Below, one piece after another: positions 7,097 to 13,867 of a stretch of 25,769 nucleotides of DNA. The position numbers and the translations under genes are program-made. The notes beneath the pieces were generated by a model. The model did no database searches and was not told where the DNA came from. It was given only the letters and a program-made list of their open reading frames with translations. The stretch's first letter is position 1; each line of letters begins with the position of its first letter. Origin of the DNA: DATBHW01 sp046704085 (GTDB taxonomy: Bacteria; Chloroflexota; Ktedonobacteria; Ktedonobacterales; DATBGS01); contig JBJKSJ010000367.1 in NCBI GenBank assembly GCA_046704085.1, positions 1-25,769 of the forward strand, written 5' to 3'.

Positions 7097-7348
7097 ATGC
7101 CTCTCTATGAGTATTATTGCCATGATTGTAACGCGCATTTTGAGTTGCTGACGAGCTATCAAAATGCCGATGCTGGCATTATCTGCCAGGAATGTCACAG
7201 CCCGCGCGTCCGGCGGCTGCTTTCGGTGGTTGCCAGGACGCGCAAGAGCGGCGGCGCTGGCGATGACTCTGGCAGCGAGCAGGACTGGAGCGATGTGAGT
7301 TTTAATGGCGGCAGTTGTGGCTGCGGCGGAAACTGCGGCTGCCATTGA
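7097..7348 (+). CDS. FmdB-family zinc ribbon protein
   Basis: The 83-residue product is an FmdB-type regulatory-protein-family zinc ribbon. It begins MPLYEYYCHDC and continues to CQECHSPRVRRLL, giving the CxxC...CxxC knuckles expected to bind one zinc ion. A Ser/Asp/Gly linker leads to a C-terminal cysteine cluster GGSCGCGGNCGCH that may hold a second metal. The family was named for a putative regulator of formamidase genes, but the role is unproven in most bacteria. The start is fixed by the conserved MPLYEY; the frame is open upstream to 6947 but is not conserved-looking. No strong Shine-Dalgarno sequence is present. The doxX gene follows 151 bases downstream after a structured region. Confidence 0.9.
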   Translation: MPLYEYYCHDCNAHFELLTSYQNADAGIICQECHSPRVRRLLSVVARTRKSGGAGDDSGSEQDWSDVSFNGGSCGCGGNCGCH

Positions 7349-7413
7349 TATTCAGTGCGCGCTTCTTCCACCTCTTACGCTCAATAGCTGTTGTGGGGAA
7401 TCATAAAGAATCT

Positions 7414-7442
7414 GCCAGGGGTTGTCAAGCGCGACTCCTGGC
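7414..7442 (+). promoter_or_regulatory. Alternative upstream hairpin (anti-anti-Shine-Dalgarno) before doxX
   Basis: GCCAGGGGT (7414-7422) pairs with ACTCCTGGC (7434-7442), and the stem can extend inward to 12 pairs (three G-U) around a 5-base loop, CAAGC. The ACTCCTGGC segment is also the outer left arm of the larger hairpin that covers the doxX Shine-Dalgarno sequence. The two structures therefore exclude each other. Confidence 0.5.
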
Positions 7443-7494
7443 ATTGTTCTTGATAAGGTTTTTTAGCAGGTCAATCAAGAGCAATGTCAGGAGT
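7434..7494 (+). promoter_or_regulatory. 21-bp hairpin sequestering the doxX ribosome binding site
   Basis: Arms 7434-7454 and 7474-7494 pair at all 21 positions, 19 Watson-Crick and two G-U, around a 19-base loop containing a T-run. The Shine-Dalgarno AGGAG (7489-7493) is inside the right arm, and the stem ends six bases before the ATG at 7500. Both non-Watson-Crick positions are pairs allowed in RNA, which favours an RNA role. It would block translation when formed. A DNA operator or miniature repeat is the alternative reading. Confidence 0.6.
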
Positions 7495-7499
7495 GAACA

Positions 7500-7946
7500 A
7501 TGGTCAGCATTGGTTTATTTTTGCTTCGGCTGATCGTCGGCAGTATTTTTGCGATACATGGCTATCCCAAGCTGTTTGGTGGGCCTGGTAAGCAGGTACA
7601 CCCCACAGCGCAGCGTTACCTGGGGCCAGGGTTTGCACAGGCAGTGGAGCAGGGCGGCCCAGAAAACTTCTCCAAAATGCTGGAGAGCATGGAGGTTCCC
7701 AGGGCCAAACCAATGGCAGTGTTTGTCGGCTGGGTGGAGTTTCTGGGGGGCATCATGCTGGCGCTGGGCCTGCTGACGCGGCTGGTTTCAGTGTTGTTGG
7801 CTGGAGATATGTTAGTAGCCATTCAGAAGGTTCACGGCCAGAAGGGGCTGGTGGGGCAAGGTGGCTATGAGTTTCCATTGGCTTTGTTGGCCGCCTGCCT
7901 GGCGCTCTTCCTGGCTGGGCCTGGTAAGGTTTCTGTTGATGGCTAG
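7500..7946 (+). CDS. DoxX family membrane protein
   Basis: The 148-residue product is a DoxX/DoxD-family integral membrane protein. It starts VSIGLFLLRLIVGSIFAIHGYPKLFGG, split by family convention into a first helix and the typical HGYPKLFGG turn. Later helices are at about residues 72-100 (VFVGWVEFLGGIMLALGLL and LVSVLLAGDMLVAI) and 122-140 (FPLALLAACLALFLAGPG). DoxX proteins belong to small inner-membrane redox-linked complexes in some bacteria (for example with oxidoreductases or SodA in mycobacteria); the partner here is unknown. ATG 7500 has AGGAG 6 bases upstream, but that site is inside a long hairpin, so translation is probably regulated. It converges with ffh across another long hairpin. 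Confidence 0.9.
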   Translation: MVSIGLFLLRLIVGSIFAIHGYPKLFGGPGKQVHPTAQRYLGPGFAQAVEQGGPENFSKMLESMEVPRAKPMAVFVGWVEFLGGIMLALGLLTRLVSVLLAGDMLVAIQKVHGQKGLVGQGGYEFPLALLAACLALFLAGPGKVSVDG

Positions 7947-7981
7947 CGCCGCGCGCAGCGCCTGAGATAGTTACGCACAGG

Positions 7982-8036
7982 GCGGCCCTGGCAACCTCGT
8001 GGATACTACTGAACAGCGGGAGGTTGTCAGGGCCGC
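7982..8036. terminator. 17-bp hairpin between convergent doxX and ffh
   Basis: Arms 7982-7998 (GCGGCCCTGGCAACCTC) and 8020-8036 pair over 17 positions with one mismatch that is a G-U pair in one direction. The loop is 21 bases. It lies between the doxX stop and the ffh stop, so it probably ends transcription both ways. No strong T-run is present. Confidence 0.55.
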
Positions 8037-8069
8037 TCGTCGTATCATCTTCTACCGGATATGGCGCGG

Positions 8070-9446
8070 CTAGAAGCTGAATGGGAAGCCACCGCGCCCG
8101 CCCCCAAAGAGGTTCTGGCGTCCCCTGCCGCCTTTTTGCATGGCGGCCATCTGCTTCATCATCTGGCGCATCTGCTCAAAGCTCTTGAGAAGCTGATTGA
8201 CATCCTGCACGGTCTGGCCGCTACCTTTAGCGATGCGGCGCTTGCGGCTGCCGTTGATGATCTCTGGATGCTGGCGCTCCTTGGGGGTCATCGAGAGGAT
8301 CAGCGCCTCCACATGCTTGATCTGGTCGCCGTTCTGGAGGGCTTTGCCCACTTCTGGCGTGCTGAGCATTTTGTTCATGCCTGGGATCATGTCCAGCAGT
8401 TGCGTGAGCGGCCCCATCTTGCGAATCTGGCGCATCTGCTGAAGGAAATCTTCCAGGTCAAATGAGGCATCGCGCAGCTTCTTTTCCAGTTTTTCCGCCT
8501 GCTTCTGATCGATCTGCTCCTGGGCGCGTTCGATCAGAGAGAGTACGTCGCCCATGCCCAGGATACGCGAGGCCAGGCGGTCAGGATAGAACGGCTCCAG
8601 GGCATCCGCTTTTTCGCCCGATGCCAGGAATTTAATCGGGACGCCGGTCACTTCGCGGATGGAGAGCGAGGCGCCGCCGCGCGCGTCGCCATCCATCTTG
8701 GTCATAATCAATCCGGTCAGGCCGACGGTCTTGTTGAATTCATCGGCGACGCGCACGGCATCCTGGCCGGTCATGGCGTCGGCAATGAGCAACACTTCCT
8801 GCGGATGCACACGCTCGCGGATGGTGGCGACTTCCTGCATCAGTTCGGTATCGATATGCAGGCGCCCGGCGGTGTCGAGGATGGCAGTGGTGTAGCCGTT
8901 TTCACCCGCAAATTTGATGGCGCGCGCGCAGATGTCGGGAGGCTTGTTGCCCGCTTCTTCGGCGTAGACAGGGATGTTCAATTGCTTGCCAAGCTGCTGA
9001 AGCTGGAGGACGGCTGCCGGACGCTGCATATCGGCGGCGACCATCAGCGGGTGCTGGCCTTGCTTACGCAGATAGTTGGCGAGCTTGGCAACCGTCGTCG
9101 TTTTACCGGAGCCTTGCAGGCCGACGAGCATGATGACGGTGGGCGGTGTGCCGGCGTAGTTCAGTTTGGTTTTGCCATCCGTGCCGCCAAGCATATCGAT
9201 CAATTGCTCGTGAACGATTTTGATGACTTGCTGCGCGGGGGAAAGGCTCTCCAGGACTTCGCTGCCAACGGCGCGCTCCTGGACACGCGCGACAAATTGC
9301 TTGACAACTTTGAAGCTGACATCGGCTTCCAGCAGCGCCTGACGGACCTCGCGCATAGCCTCGTTGACATCGTTTTCGGTGAGCCGGCCCTTGCCTCGCA
9401 GGCGTTCAAACACCGCGTCCAGTCGGGTGGTGAGACTTTCAAACAT
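8070..9446 (-). CDS. ffh: Signal recognition particle protein Ffh (SRP54)
   Basis: This 458-residue GTPase is the protein part of the signal recognition particle. With 4.5S/6S-type SRP RNA it binds signal sequences on nascent membrane proteins and delivers ribosomes to FtsY. The N domain (residues 1-~85) starts MFESLTTRLDAVFERLRGKG. The G domain has G1 GLQGSGKT at 109-116, ADMQRPAA, G3 DTAGR at 191-195 and G4 TKMDG at ~249-253. The M domain contains MGPLTQLLDMIPGM and the RNA-binding NGSRKRRIAKGSG, and ends in a Met/Gln-rich then Gly-rich tail. GGAGG is 9 bases upstream of the ATG. It stands alone here, 14 kb from rpsP-rimM, whereas in many genomes these genes are neighbours. Confidence 0.98.
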   Translation of the reverse strand: MFESLTTRLDAVFERLRGKGRLTENDVNEAMREVRQALLEADVSFKVVKQFVARVQERAVGSEVLESLSPAQQVIKIVHEQLIDMLGGTDGKTKLNYAGTPPTVIMLVGLQGSGKTTTVAKLANYLRKQGQHPLMVAADMQRPAAVLQLQQLGKQLNIPVYAEEAGNKPPDICARAIKFAGENGYTTAILDTAGRLHIDTELMQEVATIRERVHPQEVLLIADAMTGQDAVRVADEFNKTVGLTGLIMTKMDGDARGGASLSIREVTGVPIKFLASGEKADALEPFYPDRLASRILGMGDVLSLIERAQEQIDQKQAEKLEKKLRDASFDLEDFLQQMRQIRKMGPLTQLLDMIPGMNKMLSTPEVGKALQNGDQIKHVEALILSMTPKERQHPEIINGSRKRRIAKGSGQTVQDVNQLLKSFEQMRQMMKQMAAMQKGGRGRQNLFGGGRGGFPFSF

Positions 9447-9490
9447 CGCTTAGAACCTCCATCTGGGCCAGCAGAAGCTAAAAAGTGAAA

Positions 9491-9564
9491 CACGCTTCAG
9501 GGCGTGAGAGAGACGGTGCAATACTGTGGCGCCCCTCGCTTTTTATGAAGCCTGGAGGGGCGCT
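9491..9564 (-). promoter_or_regulatory. Structured leader of ffh with possible promoter just upstream
   Basis: On the minus strand the ffh leader contains a 10-bp hairpin (9564-9555 with 9537-9528, one G-U) and then a 5-bp hairpin CACGC/GCGTG (9506-9491) followed by TTTCACTTTTT. A TATAAT lies at 9577-9572, but the nearest good -35 (TTGCAC) is 21 bases away, longer than ideal. The second hairpin plus T-run may be an attenuator. Confidence 0.35.
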
Positions 9565-9645
9565 CCCAGTTATTATACCATCTTCAGGTTGGGGCACCGT
9601 GCAAATTCAAGCAGATTCCACTGCCAAACACATGGGGAAAAGCAC

Positions 9646-9677
9646 TTGCGCGGGCGAGCGAGTCATGTTATTATAAT
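9646..9677 (+). promoter_or_regulatory. Possible promoter for the MazG-like gene
   Basis: A perfect -10 TATAAT is at 9672-9677. The best -35 candidate, TTGCGC at 9646-9651, gives a 20-base spacer, so the -35 is doubtful. The predicted start is near 9684, 51 bases before the ATG. Confidence 0.4.
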
Positions 9678-9734
9678 AGTAGATCAGGGAACACCTGTTC
9701 TAATCTTTCCGATGTTCAGATCGGGGGACCAGGT

Positions 9735-10109
9735 ATGTCCGATGCGTTGACAACCGTGCAATATCTTAAAGGTGTGGTTGAGCAATTTGTGGAAGAGCGC
9801 GAGTGGCGGAATCGCTTACAGCCGAAAGACCTGACCCTGGGGTTGGAGATTGAGGTTGCCGAGATAGCAGAGCATTTTCAGTTTAAGGATGATGCGGAGA
9901 TTGAGCGAGAGCTAGGGGATGCGCAGAAGCGGCGCGAGATCGGCTATGAGATTGCGGATGTGTTGTATTATCTGCTAGCGCTTTCGTCAAAGCTGGGCAT
10001 TGACATCAGTCAAACGTTTTTAGAAAAAATGGATCAGACCGAGCAGCGCGTGCCTGTCTATCTGGCGCGCGGGCAGACGGCGAAGTTGAGGCGGATGGTC
10101 GCAGGGTAA
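9735..10109 (+). CDS. MazG-like nucleotide pyrophosphohydrolase
   Basis: The 124-residue product belongs to the all-alpha NTP pyrophosphatase superfamily, RS21-C6/dCTPase-like MazG group. It hydrolyses (d)NTPs to the monophosphate, probably cleaning up non-canonical or excess dCTP-type nucleotides. Visible signatures are FVEEREWRNRLQPKDL, the first metal-binding helix LEIEVAEIAEHFQF, and the second EIADVLYYLLALS; these carry the EExx...ExxD acidic residues. ATG 9735 is preceded by a GGGGGACCAGGT stretch. It is a single-gene unit between divergent ffh and the convergent LmbE gene, ending in a long hairpin. The presence of dcd in the same window is suggestive of dCTP handling, but the genes are not linked. 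Confidence 0.9.
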   Translation: MSDALTTVQYLKGVVEQFVEEREWRNRLQPKDLTLGLEIEVAEIAEHFQFKDDAEIERELGDAQKRREIGYEIADVLYYLLALSSKLGIDISQTFLEKMDQTEQRVPVYLARGQTAKLRRMVAG

Positions 10110-10166
10110 ACTGCTCTATCCCCTCACGCGGATGGGTATCCGCCAGGCAAGCTTCTCAGTATATCG

Positions 10167-10225
10167 CGTGCAGCGCCACTGTCTCTGGCTCACTGATTCG
10201 CCCTCAGGGACAGCGGCGCTGCACG
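10167..10225. terminator. 21-bp hairpin between convergent MazG-like and LmbE genes
   Basis: Arms 10167-10187 and 10205-10225 pair over 21 positions with two mismatches, both G-U compatible in one direction (core GCAGCGCC with GGCGCTGC). The loop is 17 bases. It lies 57 bases past the MazG stop and 38 past the LmbE stop, and so probably serves both. Confidence 0.6.
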
Positions 10226-10263
10226 TAGCGGCTCCTCCTCGCCTGAAGTCCTCAGTAGAGACA

Positions 10264-10992
10264 TCAGGATGATTGCGGGCTGGGAATCGTGGGCTGGACC
10301 ATTGGCAGATGCTTGAAGGATTCGGCATAGAGCATGCCGTGTTCCTGGCCGACGGTGCGCGCCCGTGCCCGAATGAATGGGTCCATATCACGGTCGCCGA
10401 CCTGGCTGACATGGCAGCGCAGCGCGGCGATTTTTTTGTCGATGCTCTGGGTGATGTCTACCCAGTGATTGGGATGCTCGGTGGCGAAGAAATAGACATC
10501 GCGGACGCGATGGTCGCGTACGTCGCCGTTGATCTGTTCTGGATAGTACATGGGCATGCGCGCGTCGGCGATAGCATCCAACGTAGATTGCCCAATGGCG
10601 CGGTGATCCGGGTGGACCTGATAATGCTGCCAAGGGTCGAAGGTGAACACAATATCCGGGCGGCCTTTGCGCAGGACGAGGGAGAGTTCGCGGCGCAGGG
10701 GGATGGACGACTCGACCTCGCCGTCGTTGTGGCGCAGGAAGGTAACTTCGGCCACGCCGAGAACTTCGGCGGCGGCAAGCTGCTCGGCTTCGCGGATGGC
10801 GGCCAGTTTTTCAGGGGTCATGCCTGGTTCGTGGCTGCCCCGGTTGCCGCTGGTTGCCAGGACAAACTCGACGCGCGCGCCTGCGGAAGCGTAGCTGGCA
10901 ACTGTGCCTGCACAGCTAAAGTCGGCGTCATCGGGGTGCGCCATGATGACCATGACTCGTAACTGGGAAGTTGATGGCTGAGATGTGGACAT
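10264..10992 (-). CDS. LmbE/PIG-L family deacetylase
   Basis: The 242-residue product is a zinc-dependent N-acetylglucosaminyl-type deacetylase of the PIG-L/LmbE/BshB/MshB family. The zinc motif AHPDDADFS is near residue 18 and the third-ligand HPDHRA follows VFTFDPWQHYQV. Members remove acetyl groups from GlcNAc-linked substrates, including thiol-redox cofactors such as bacillithiol and mycothiol, as well as glycolipids and antibiotics. Nothing nearby says which substrate applies, because no thiol-synthesis partner is present. The ATG at 10992 has AAGGA 14 bases upstream, rather far, but no later start keeps the first strand MVIMAHPDD. It is divergent from ispE. Confidence 0.92.
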   Translation of the reverse strand: MSTSQPSTSQLRVMVIMAHPDDADFSCAGTVASYASAGARVEFVLATSGNRGSHEPGMTPEKLAAIREAEQLAAAEVLGVAEVTFLRHNDGEVESSIPLRRELSLVLRKGRPDIVFTFDPWQHYQVHPDHRAIGQSTLDAIADARMPMYYPEQINGDVRDHRVRDVYFFATEHPNHWVDITQSIDKKIAALRCHVSQVGDRDMDPFIRARARTVGQEHGMLYAESFKHLPMVQPTIPSPQSS

Positions 10993-11100
10993 GGGCGGTG
11001 TTTTGGTCCTTTCACATAGAGAGATGGACGTATGTTCATCCAGATCAGGTATTGTCTATTATAGCGAAGCGATGATGCCGATTCAACGAAGGACAGCCTG

Positions 11101-11997
11101 ATGCTTGCCTTGCGCGCCGATGGCTGGCTCTTTACGCGAGCCTATGCCAAGATCAATCTGACGCTGGATGTGCTGGGTCGGCGGGCGGATGGCTATCATG
11201 CACTTTCATCCGTCATGCAGACTATCTCGCTGGCCGATATGCTGGCGCTGCGAGCGCTGCCGGATGGGCAGACCGAGTTTTTTTGTGATGTGCCCGCTCT
11301 GAACGGGGCGGAGAATCTAGTGTACCGGGCGGCGCGGGCGCTGCGCGCGGCGGCTGGCTGCCAGCGCGGCGTGCGGATCGAGCTACACAAACAGACGCCG
11401 ATGCAGGGAGGGCTGGGCGGCGGCAGCAGCGATGCAGCGAGAGTTTTGCTGGCTCTCAATGCTGCGTGGGAATTGGGCTTGGGTCAGGATCATCTAATCG
11501 AACTGGCGGCGAGCCTGGGGTCGGATGTGCCCTTCTTTGTGCTGGGCGGGACGGCGCTGGTCGAGGGGCGCGGCGAGCGTGTCACATCCTTGCCTGATCT
11601 GCCAGGCTTATGGGTCGTGCTGCTCAAGCCATCGGTGGCCGTTTCGACTCCGGCGGCGTTTCGGGCGCTGACGCCGGATGATTATACCGATGGGCAGGCG
11701 ACGGCGCGGCTGGTGGCGGCGATTCGCGCGGGCGCCACGCTGCCACTGGATGGATTGGTGAATGCGCTGGAGGAGCGGGTCTGCCAGGTGTATCCGGCGG
11801 TGGCCGAGAGCCGCGCGGCGTTTGTCCAGGCCGGGGCGCTGCTGGCGCATATGAGCGGAAGCGGCCCGACGCTCTTTGCTTTGTTCTCTTCGCTAGCGGA
11901 AGCTGCGCGTGTCTATCGGGCGCTGTTGAGCGCCGGGCGGCAGGTTTGGCTGGCGCGCACGGTGTCACGCGCGGAGGCGCTGGGGGGCGTGCTATAA
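11101..11997 (+). CDS. ispE: 4-diphosphocytidyl-2-C-methyl-D-erythritol kinase
   Basis: This 298-residue GHMP kinase phosphorylates CDP-methylerythritol in the MEP isoprenoid pathway. Visible motifs are AYAKINLTLDVLGRRADGYH near the N-terminus, the ATP-binding loop PMQGGLGGGSSDAA at ~100-113, SLGSDVPFF at ~139-147, and the C-terminal MSGSGPTLFALF. GAAGGA lies 7 bases before the ATG. It opens a plus-strand run with fabZ and three glycosyltransferases. The stop codon is inside the sequence TGCTATAATG, an extended -10 element that may start a second transcript for fabZ. The MEP pathway is expected in this type of bacterium. Confidence 0.97.
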   Translation: MLALRADGWLFTRAYAKINLTLDVLGRRADGYHALSSVMQTISLADMLALRALPDGQTEFFCDVPALNGAENLVYRAARALRAAAGCQRGVRIELHKQTPMQGGLGGGSSDAARVLLALNAAWELGLGQDHLIELAASLGSDVPFFVLGGTALVEGRGERVTSLPDLPGLWVVLLKPSVAVSTPAAFRALTPDDYTDGQATARLVAAIRAGATLPLDGLVNALEERVCQVYPAVAESRAAFVQAGALLAHMSGSGPTLFALFSSLAEAARVYRALLSAGRQVWLARTVSRAEALGGVL

Positions 11998-11998
11998 T
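11990..11998 (+). promoter_or_regulatory. Extended -10 element overlapping the ispE stop
   Basis: TGCTATAAT is a perfect TGn-TATAAT extended -10, 63 bases before the fabZ start. No -35 match is seen, which extended -10 promoters can tolerate. It may provide internal transcription for fabZ and the glycosyltransferases. The same TGCTATAAT occurs in the icd promoter. Confidence 0.4.
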
Positions 11999-12060
11999 GG
12001 GGCCACTGAAGCGTCGCATCAGTGGCGGCGCTTCGATCTCTGCGAGAGTGGGGGCAGGCT

Positions 12061-12552
12061 GTGCTGAGCTACGAAGACATCAAGCGGATTATTCCTCACC
12101 GCTATCCGTTTCTACTGGTTGATCGGGTGCTGGAACTGAGTGCTGATCGCGCGGTTGGTATCAAGAACGTGACTGGCAACGAGCCGTTTTTTCAGGGGCA
12201 TTTTCCAGCATACGCCGTGATGCCTGGTGTGTTGATTGCCGAGGCGTCGGCGCAGGTCGGCGCGGTGGCCGTGCTGAGCCAGCCGGAATATCAAGGGCGG
12301 CTGGCCTTTCTCGCGGGTCTGGATGGCTGGCGCTTTAAGCGGCAGGTTATACCGGGCGATACCATGACGATTGAGGTGACGTTGGCGGCGATTCGGCGCG
12401 GCATTGGTCGCGGGCATGCGCGGGTGACGGTGGAGGGCAAATTGGCTGCCGAGGGCGACCTGCTCTTTGCGATTGGCCCGGCGCCAACGCAGGAGGGCAA
12501 CACTGGCACGGCAAGTGATACTCCAGCAGAAGGGACGGCGCGCGAGGCGTGA
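12061..12552 (+). CDS. fabZ: 3-hydroxyacyl-ACP dehydratase FabZ
   Basis: The 163-residue product is the hotdog-fold beta-hydroxyacyl-ACP dehydratase of fatty-acid elongation. I start it at GTG 12061 (LSYEDIKRIIPHRYPFLLVDRV is the typical N-terminus, here written in one family signature split after PHRYP), with GGGGG 6 bases upstream; the frame is open back to 12022. The catalytic His is in GHFP and the catalytic Glu in AEASAQ, and LDGWRFKRQVIPGD matches the substrate-tunnel region. A C-terminal extension of about 25 Gly/Thr/Ala/Glu residues is unusual and probably disordered. The stop overlaps the GTG start of the next gene (GTGA), suggesting translational coupling with the glycosyltransferase. 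Confidence 0.95.
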   Translation: MLSYEDIKRIIPHRYPFLLVDRVLELSADRAVGIKNVTGNEPFFQGHFPAYAVMPGVLIAEASAQVGAVAVLSQPEYQGRLAFLAGLDGWRFKRQVIPGDTMTIEVTLAAIRRGIGRGHARVTVEGKLAAEGDLLFAIGPAPTQEGNTGTASDTPAEGTAREA

Positions 12553-13817
12553 GGCGATTCGTTCGGAGAGGCTTGCTGCTGCTGGTACTGGTCGCCGGGT
12601 GGGCGCGCAATGGCTGGAGGCGTCCCCAGGCGTGTGAGATTCGGCGCGTGTTGCTGATACGTCCCGACCATCTGGGCGATCTGCTCTTTACTACGCCCGC
12701 GCTGTCTGAATTGCGCCGCGCCTTGCCAGAGGCGCAGATCACCTATCTGGTCGGCCCCTGGTTCCGCGAGCTTGTGGCGCGCAATCCCAACGTCGATGAG
12801 ATCAAGACCTGCGCCTTTCCGGGATACCGACGCGAGGCGCAGGGCACGCTGGAGCCATACCGGCTGCTCTGGCGGCTGGCGGGCGAGCTGCGCCACCAGC
12901 GTTATGATCTGGCAATCGTGCTGCGTCCTGATTTCTGGTGGGGCGTCTGGCTGATCTCTCTGGCGGGGGTTCCGCTGCGGCTGGGCTATGCCGACGAACT
13001 GCAAACGCCCTTGCTGACCTGGGCGCTGCCGATTCGCGTGGGCGAGCATGCCGTCCGGCAGAATTTGCGGCTGGTGCGGGCGGCGGCGCTGCTGGCAAAG
13101 CAGATGCAGGCAAAGGATCGGGCGCCAATCAAAGCGTCGGGCTTGCCAGTGATTGATCCTGATAGTGTGGCTCCAGTACAGGGGCAGCCGCCGCTGGAGT
13201 TTGCGCCCACCGAGGAGGAGCGCGCCTGGGTGCGGGATCGGCTGGCGCAGGCAGGCATAAGCGATGCTGAGAAGCTGGTGGTGATTCATCCGGGGACGGG
13301 AGCGCCAGTGAAGCTCTGGGAAACGAGTTCCTGGGCACACGTGGCGGATGAGCTGGCGCGCAAGCATAGCCTGCGGGTTGTGCTGACGGGCAGCGAGAGT
13401 GAGCGGACGCAGGTTGAGTCGATCAGCGCGCAGATGACGGAGCCAGCGCTGGCGCTGGTTGGCGAGACGAATCTGGGCACGCTGGCGGCGCTGATGGCGC
13501 AGGCAGACCTGGCGCTGGGGGTGGATAACGGGCCGCTGCATCTGGCGACGGCGCAAGGAACGCCGACGGCGCGCATCTATGGCCCGACGGACCCGCGCGT
13601 CTTTGGAGCCTGGGGTGATCCGAAGCTGCATGTGATCTTGCAGGCAAAGCAGCCCTGCCCAGGGTGCGCTTCCATCCCCTGCGGGCGGATTGATTGGCGG
13701 CCAGAAGAGTTGCCCGCGCATCCCTGCGTTCGTTCTTTCTCTGTAGAGGAGATGCTAAAGGCGGCGGAGGGGCTGCTGGCGCAACAGCAGGGGGTTACGA
13801 AGCAAACAGAAGCTTGA
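12549..13817 (+). CDS. Glycosyltransferase family 9 (heptosyltransferase-like), first copy
   Basis: The 422-residue product is a GT-B fold glycosyltransferase of family 9. A short basic-hydrophobic N-terminus (RRGLLLLVLVAGWAR) may tether it to the membrane. The N-terminal domain starts RRVLLIRPDHLGDLLFTTPAL. The C-terminal nucleotide-sugar domain has VVIHPGTG, VVLTGSESE, and DNGPLHLATAQGTP followed by IYGPTDP. Three cysteine groups near the C-terminus (CPGC, PCGR, HPC) resemble those of many GT9 proteins. GT9 is best known for LPS heptosyltransferases, but homologues occur in bacteria without LPS, where substrates are unknown. The GTG start at 12549 overlaps the fabZ stop. It is related to the next gene and may be a tandem duplicate. 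Confidence 0.9.
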   Translation: MRRFVRRGLLLLVLVAGWARNGWRRPQACEIRRVLLIRPDHLGDLLFTTPALSELRRALPEAQITYLVGPWFRELVARNPNVDEIKTCAFPGYRREAQGTLEPYRLLWRLAGELRHQRYDLAIVLRPDFWWGVWLISLAGVPLRLGYADELQTPLLTWALPIRVGEHAVRQNLRLVRAAALLAKQMQAKDRAPIKASGLPVIDPDSVAPVQGQPPLEFAPTEEERAWVRDRLAQAGISDAEKLVVIHPGTGAPVKLWETSSWAHVADELARKHSLRVVLTGSESERTQVESISAQMTEPALALVGETNLGTLAALMAQADLALGVDNGPLHLATAQGTPTARIYGPTDPRVFGAWGDPKLHVILQAKQPCPGCASIPCGRIDWRPEELPAHPCVRSFSVEEMLKAAEGLLAQQQGVTKQTEA

Positions 13818-13867
13818 TGTGGGCTACGGAAGCGAGAAGACAAAGGCTTTACCTGGAGTAGCTATCT

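Noticed and set aside
7434..7494. doxX-leader palindrome as a miniature transposable element
   Set aside because: No flanking target-site duplication was seen and no second copy of the sequence was noticed in the window; this cannot be excluded genome-wide.
8805..9488. 227-codon plus frame opposite ffh
   Set aside because: Antisense shadow of an unmistakable ffh.
9447..9734. SRP (4.5S-like) RNA gene next to ffh
   Set aside because: The leader has hairpins, but I could not find the conserved SRP domain IV tetraloop and asymmetric loop sequence.
12291..13721. 476-codon open frame on the minus strand opposite fabZ and GT9
   Set aside because: It lies antisense to two well-supported genes, is rich in Arg/Gln/His as mirror frames of GC-rich genes are, and shows no family-like motif.
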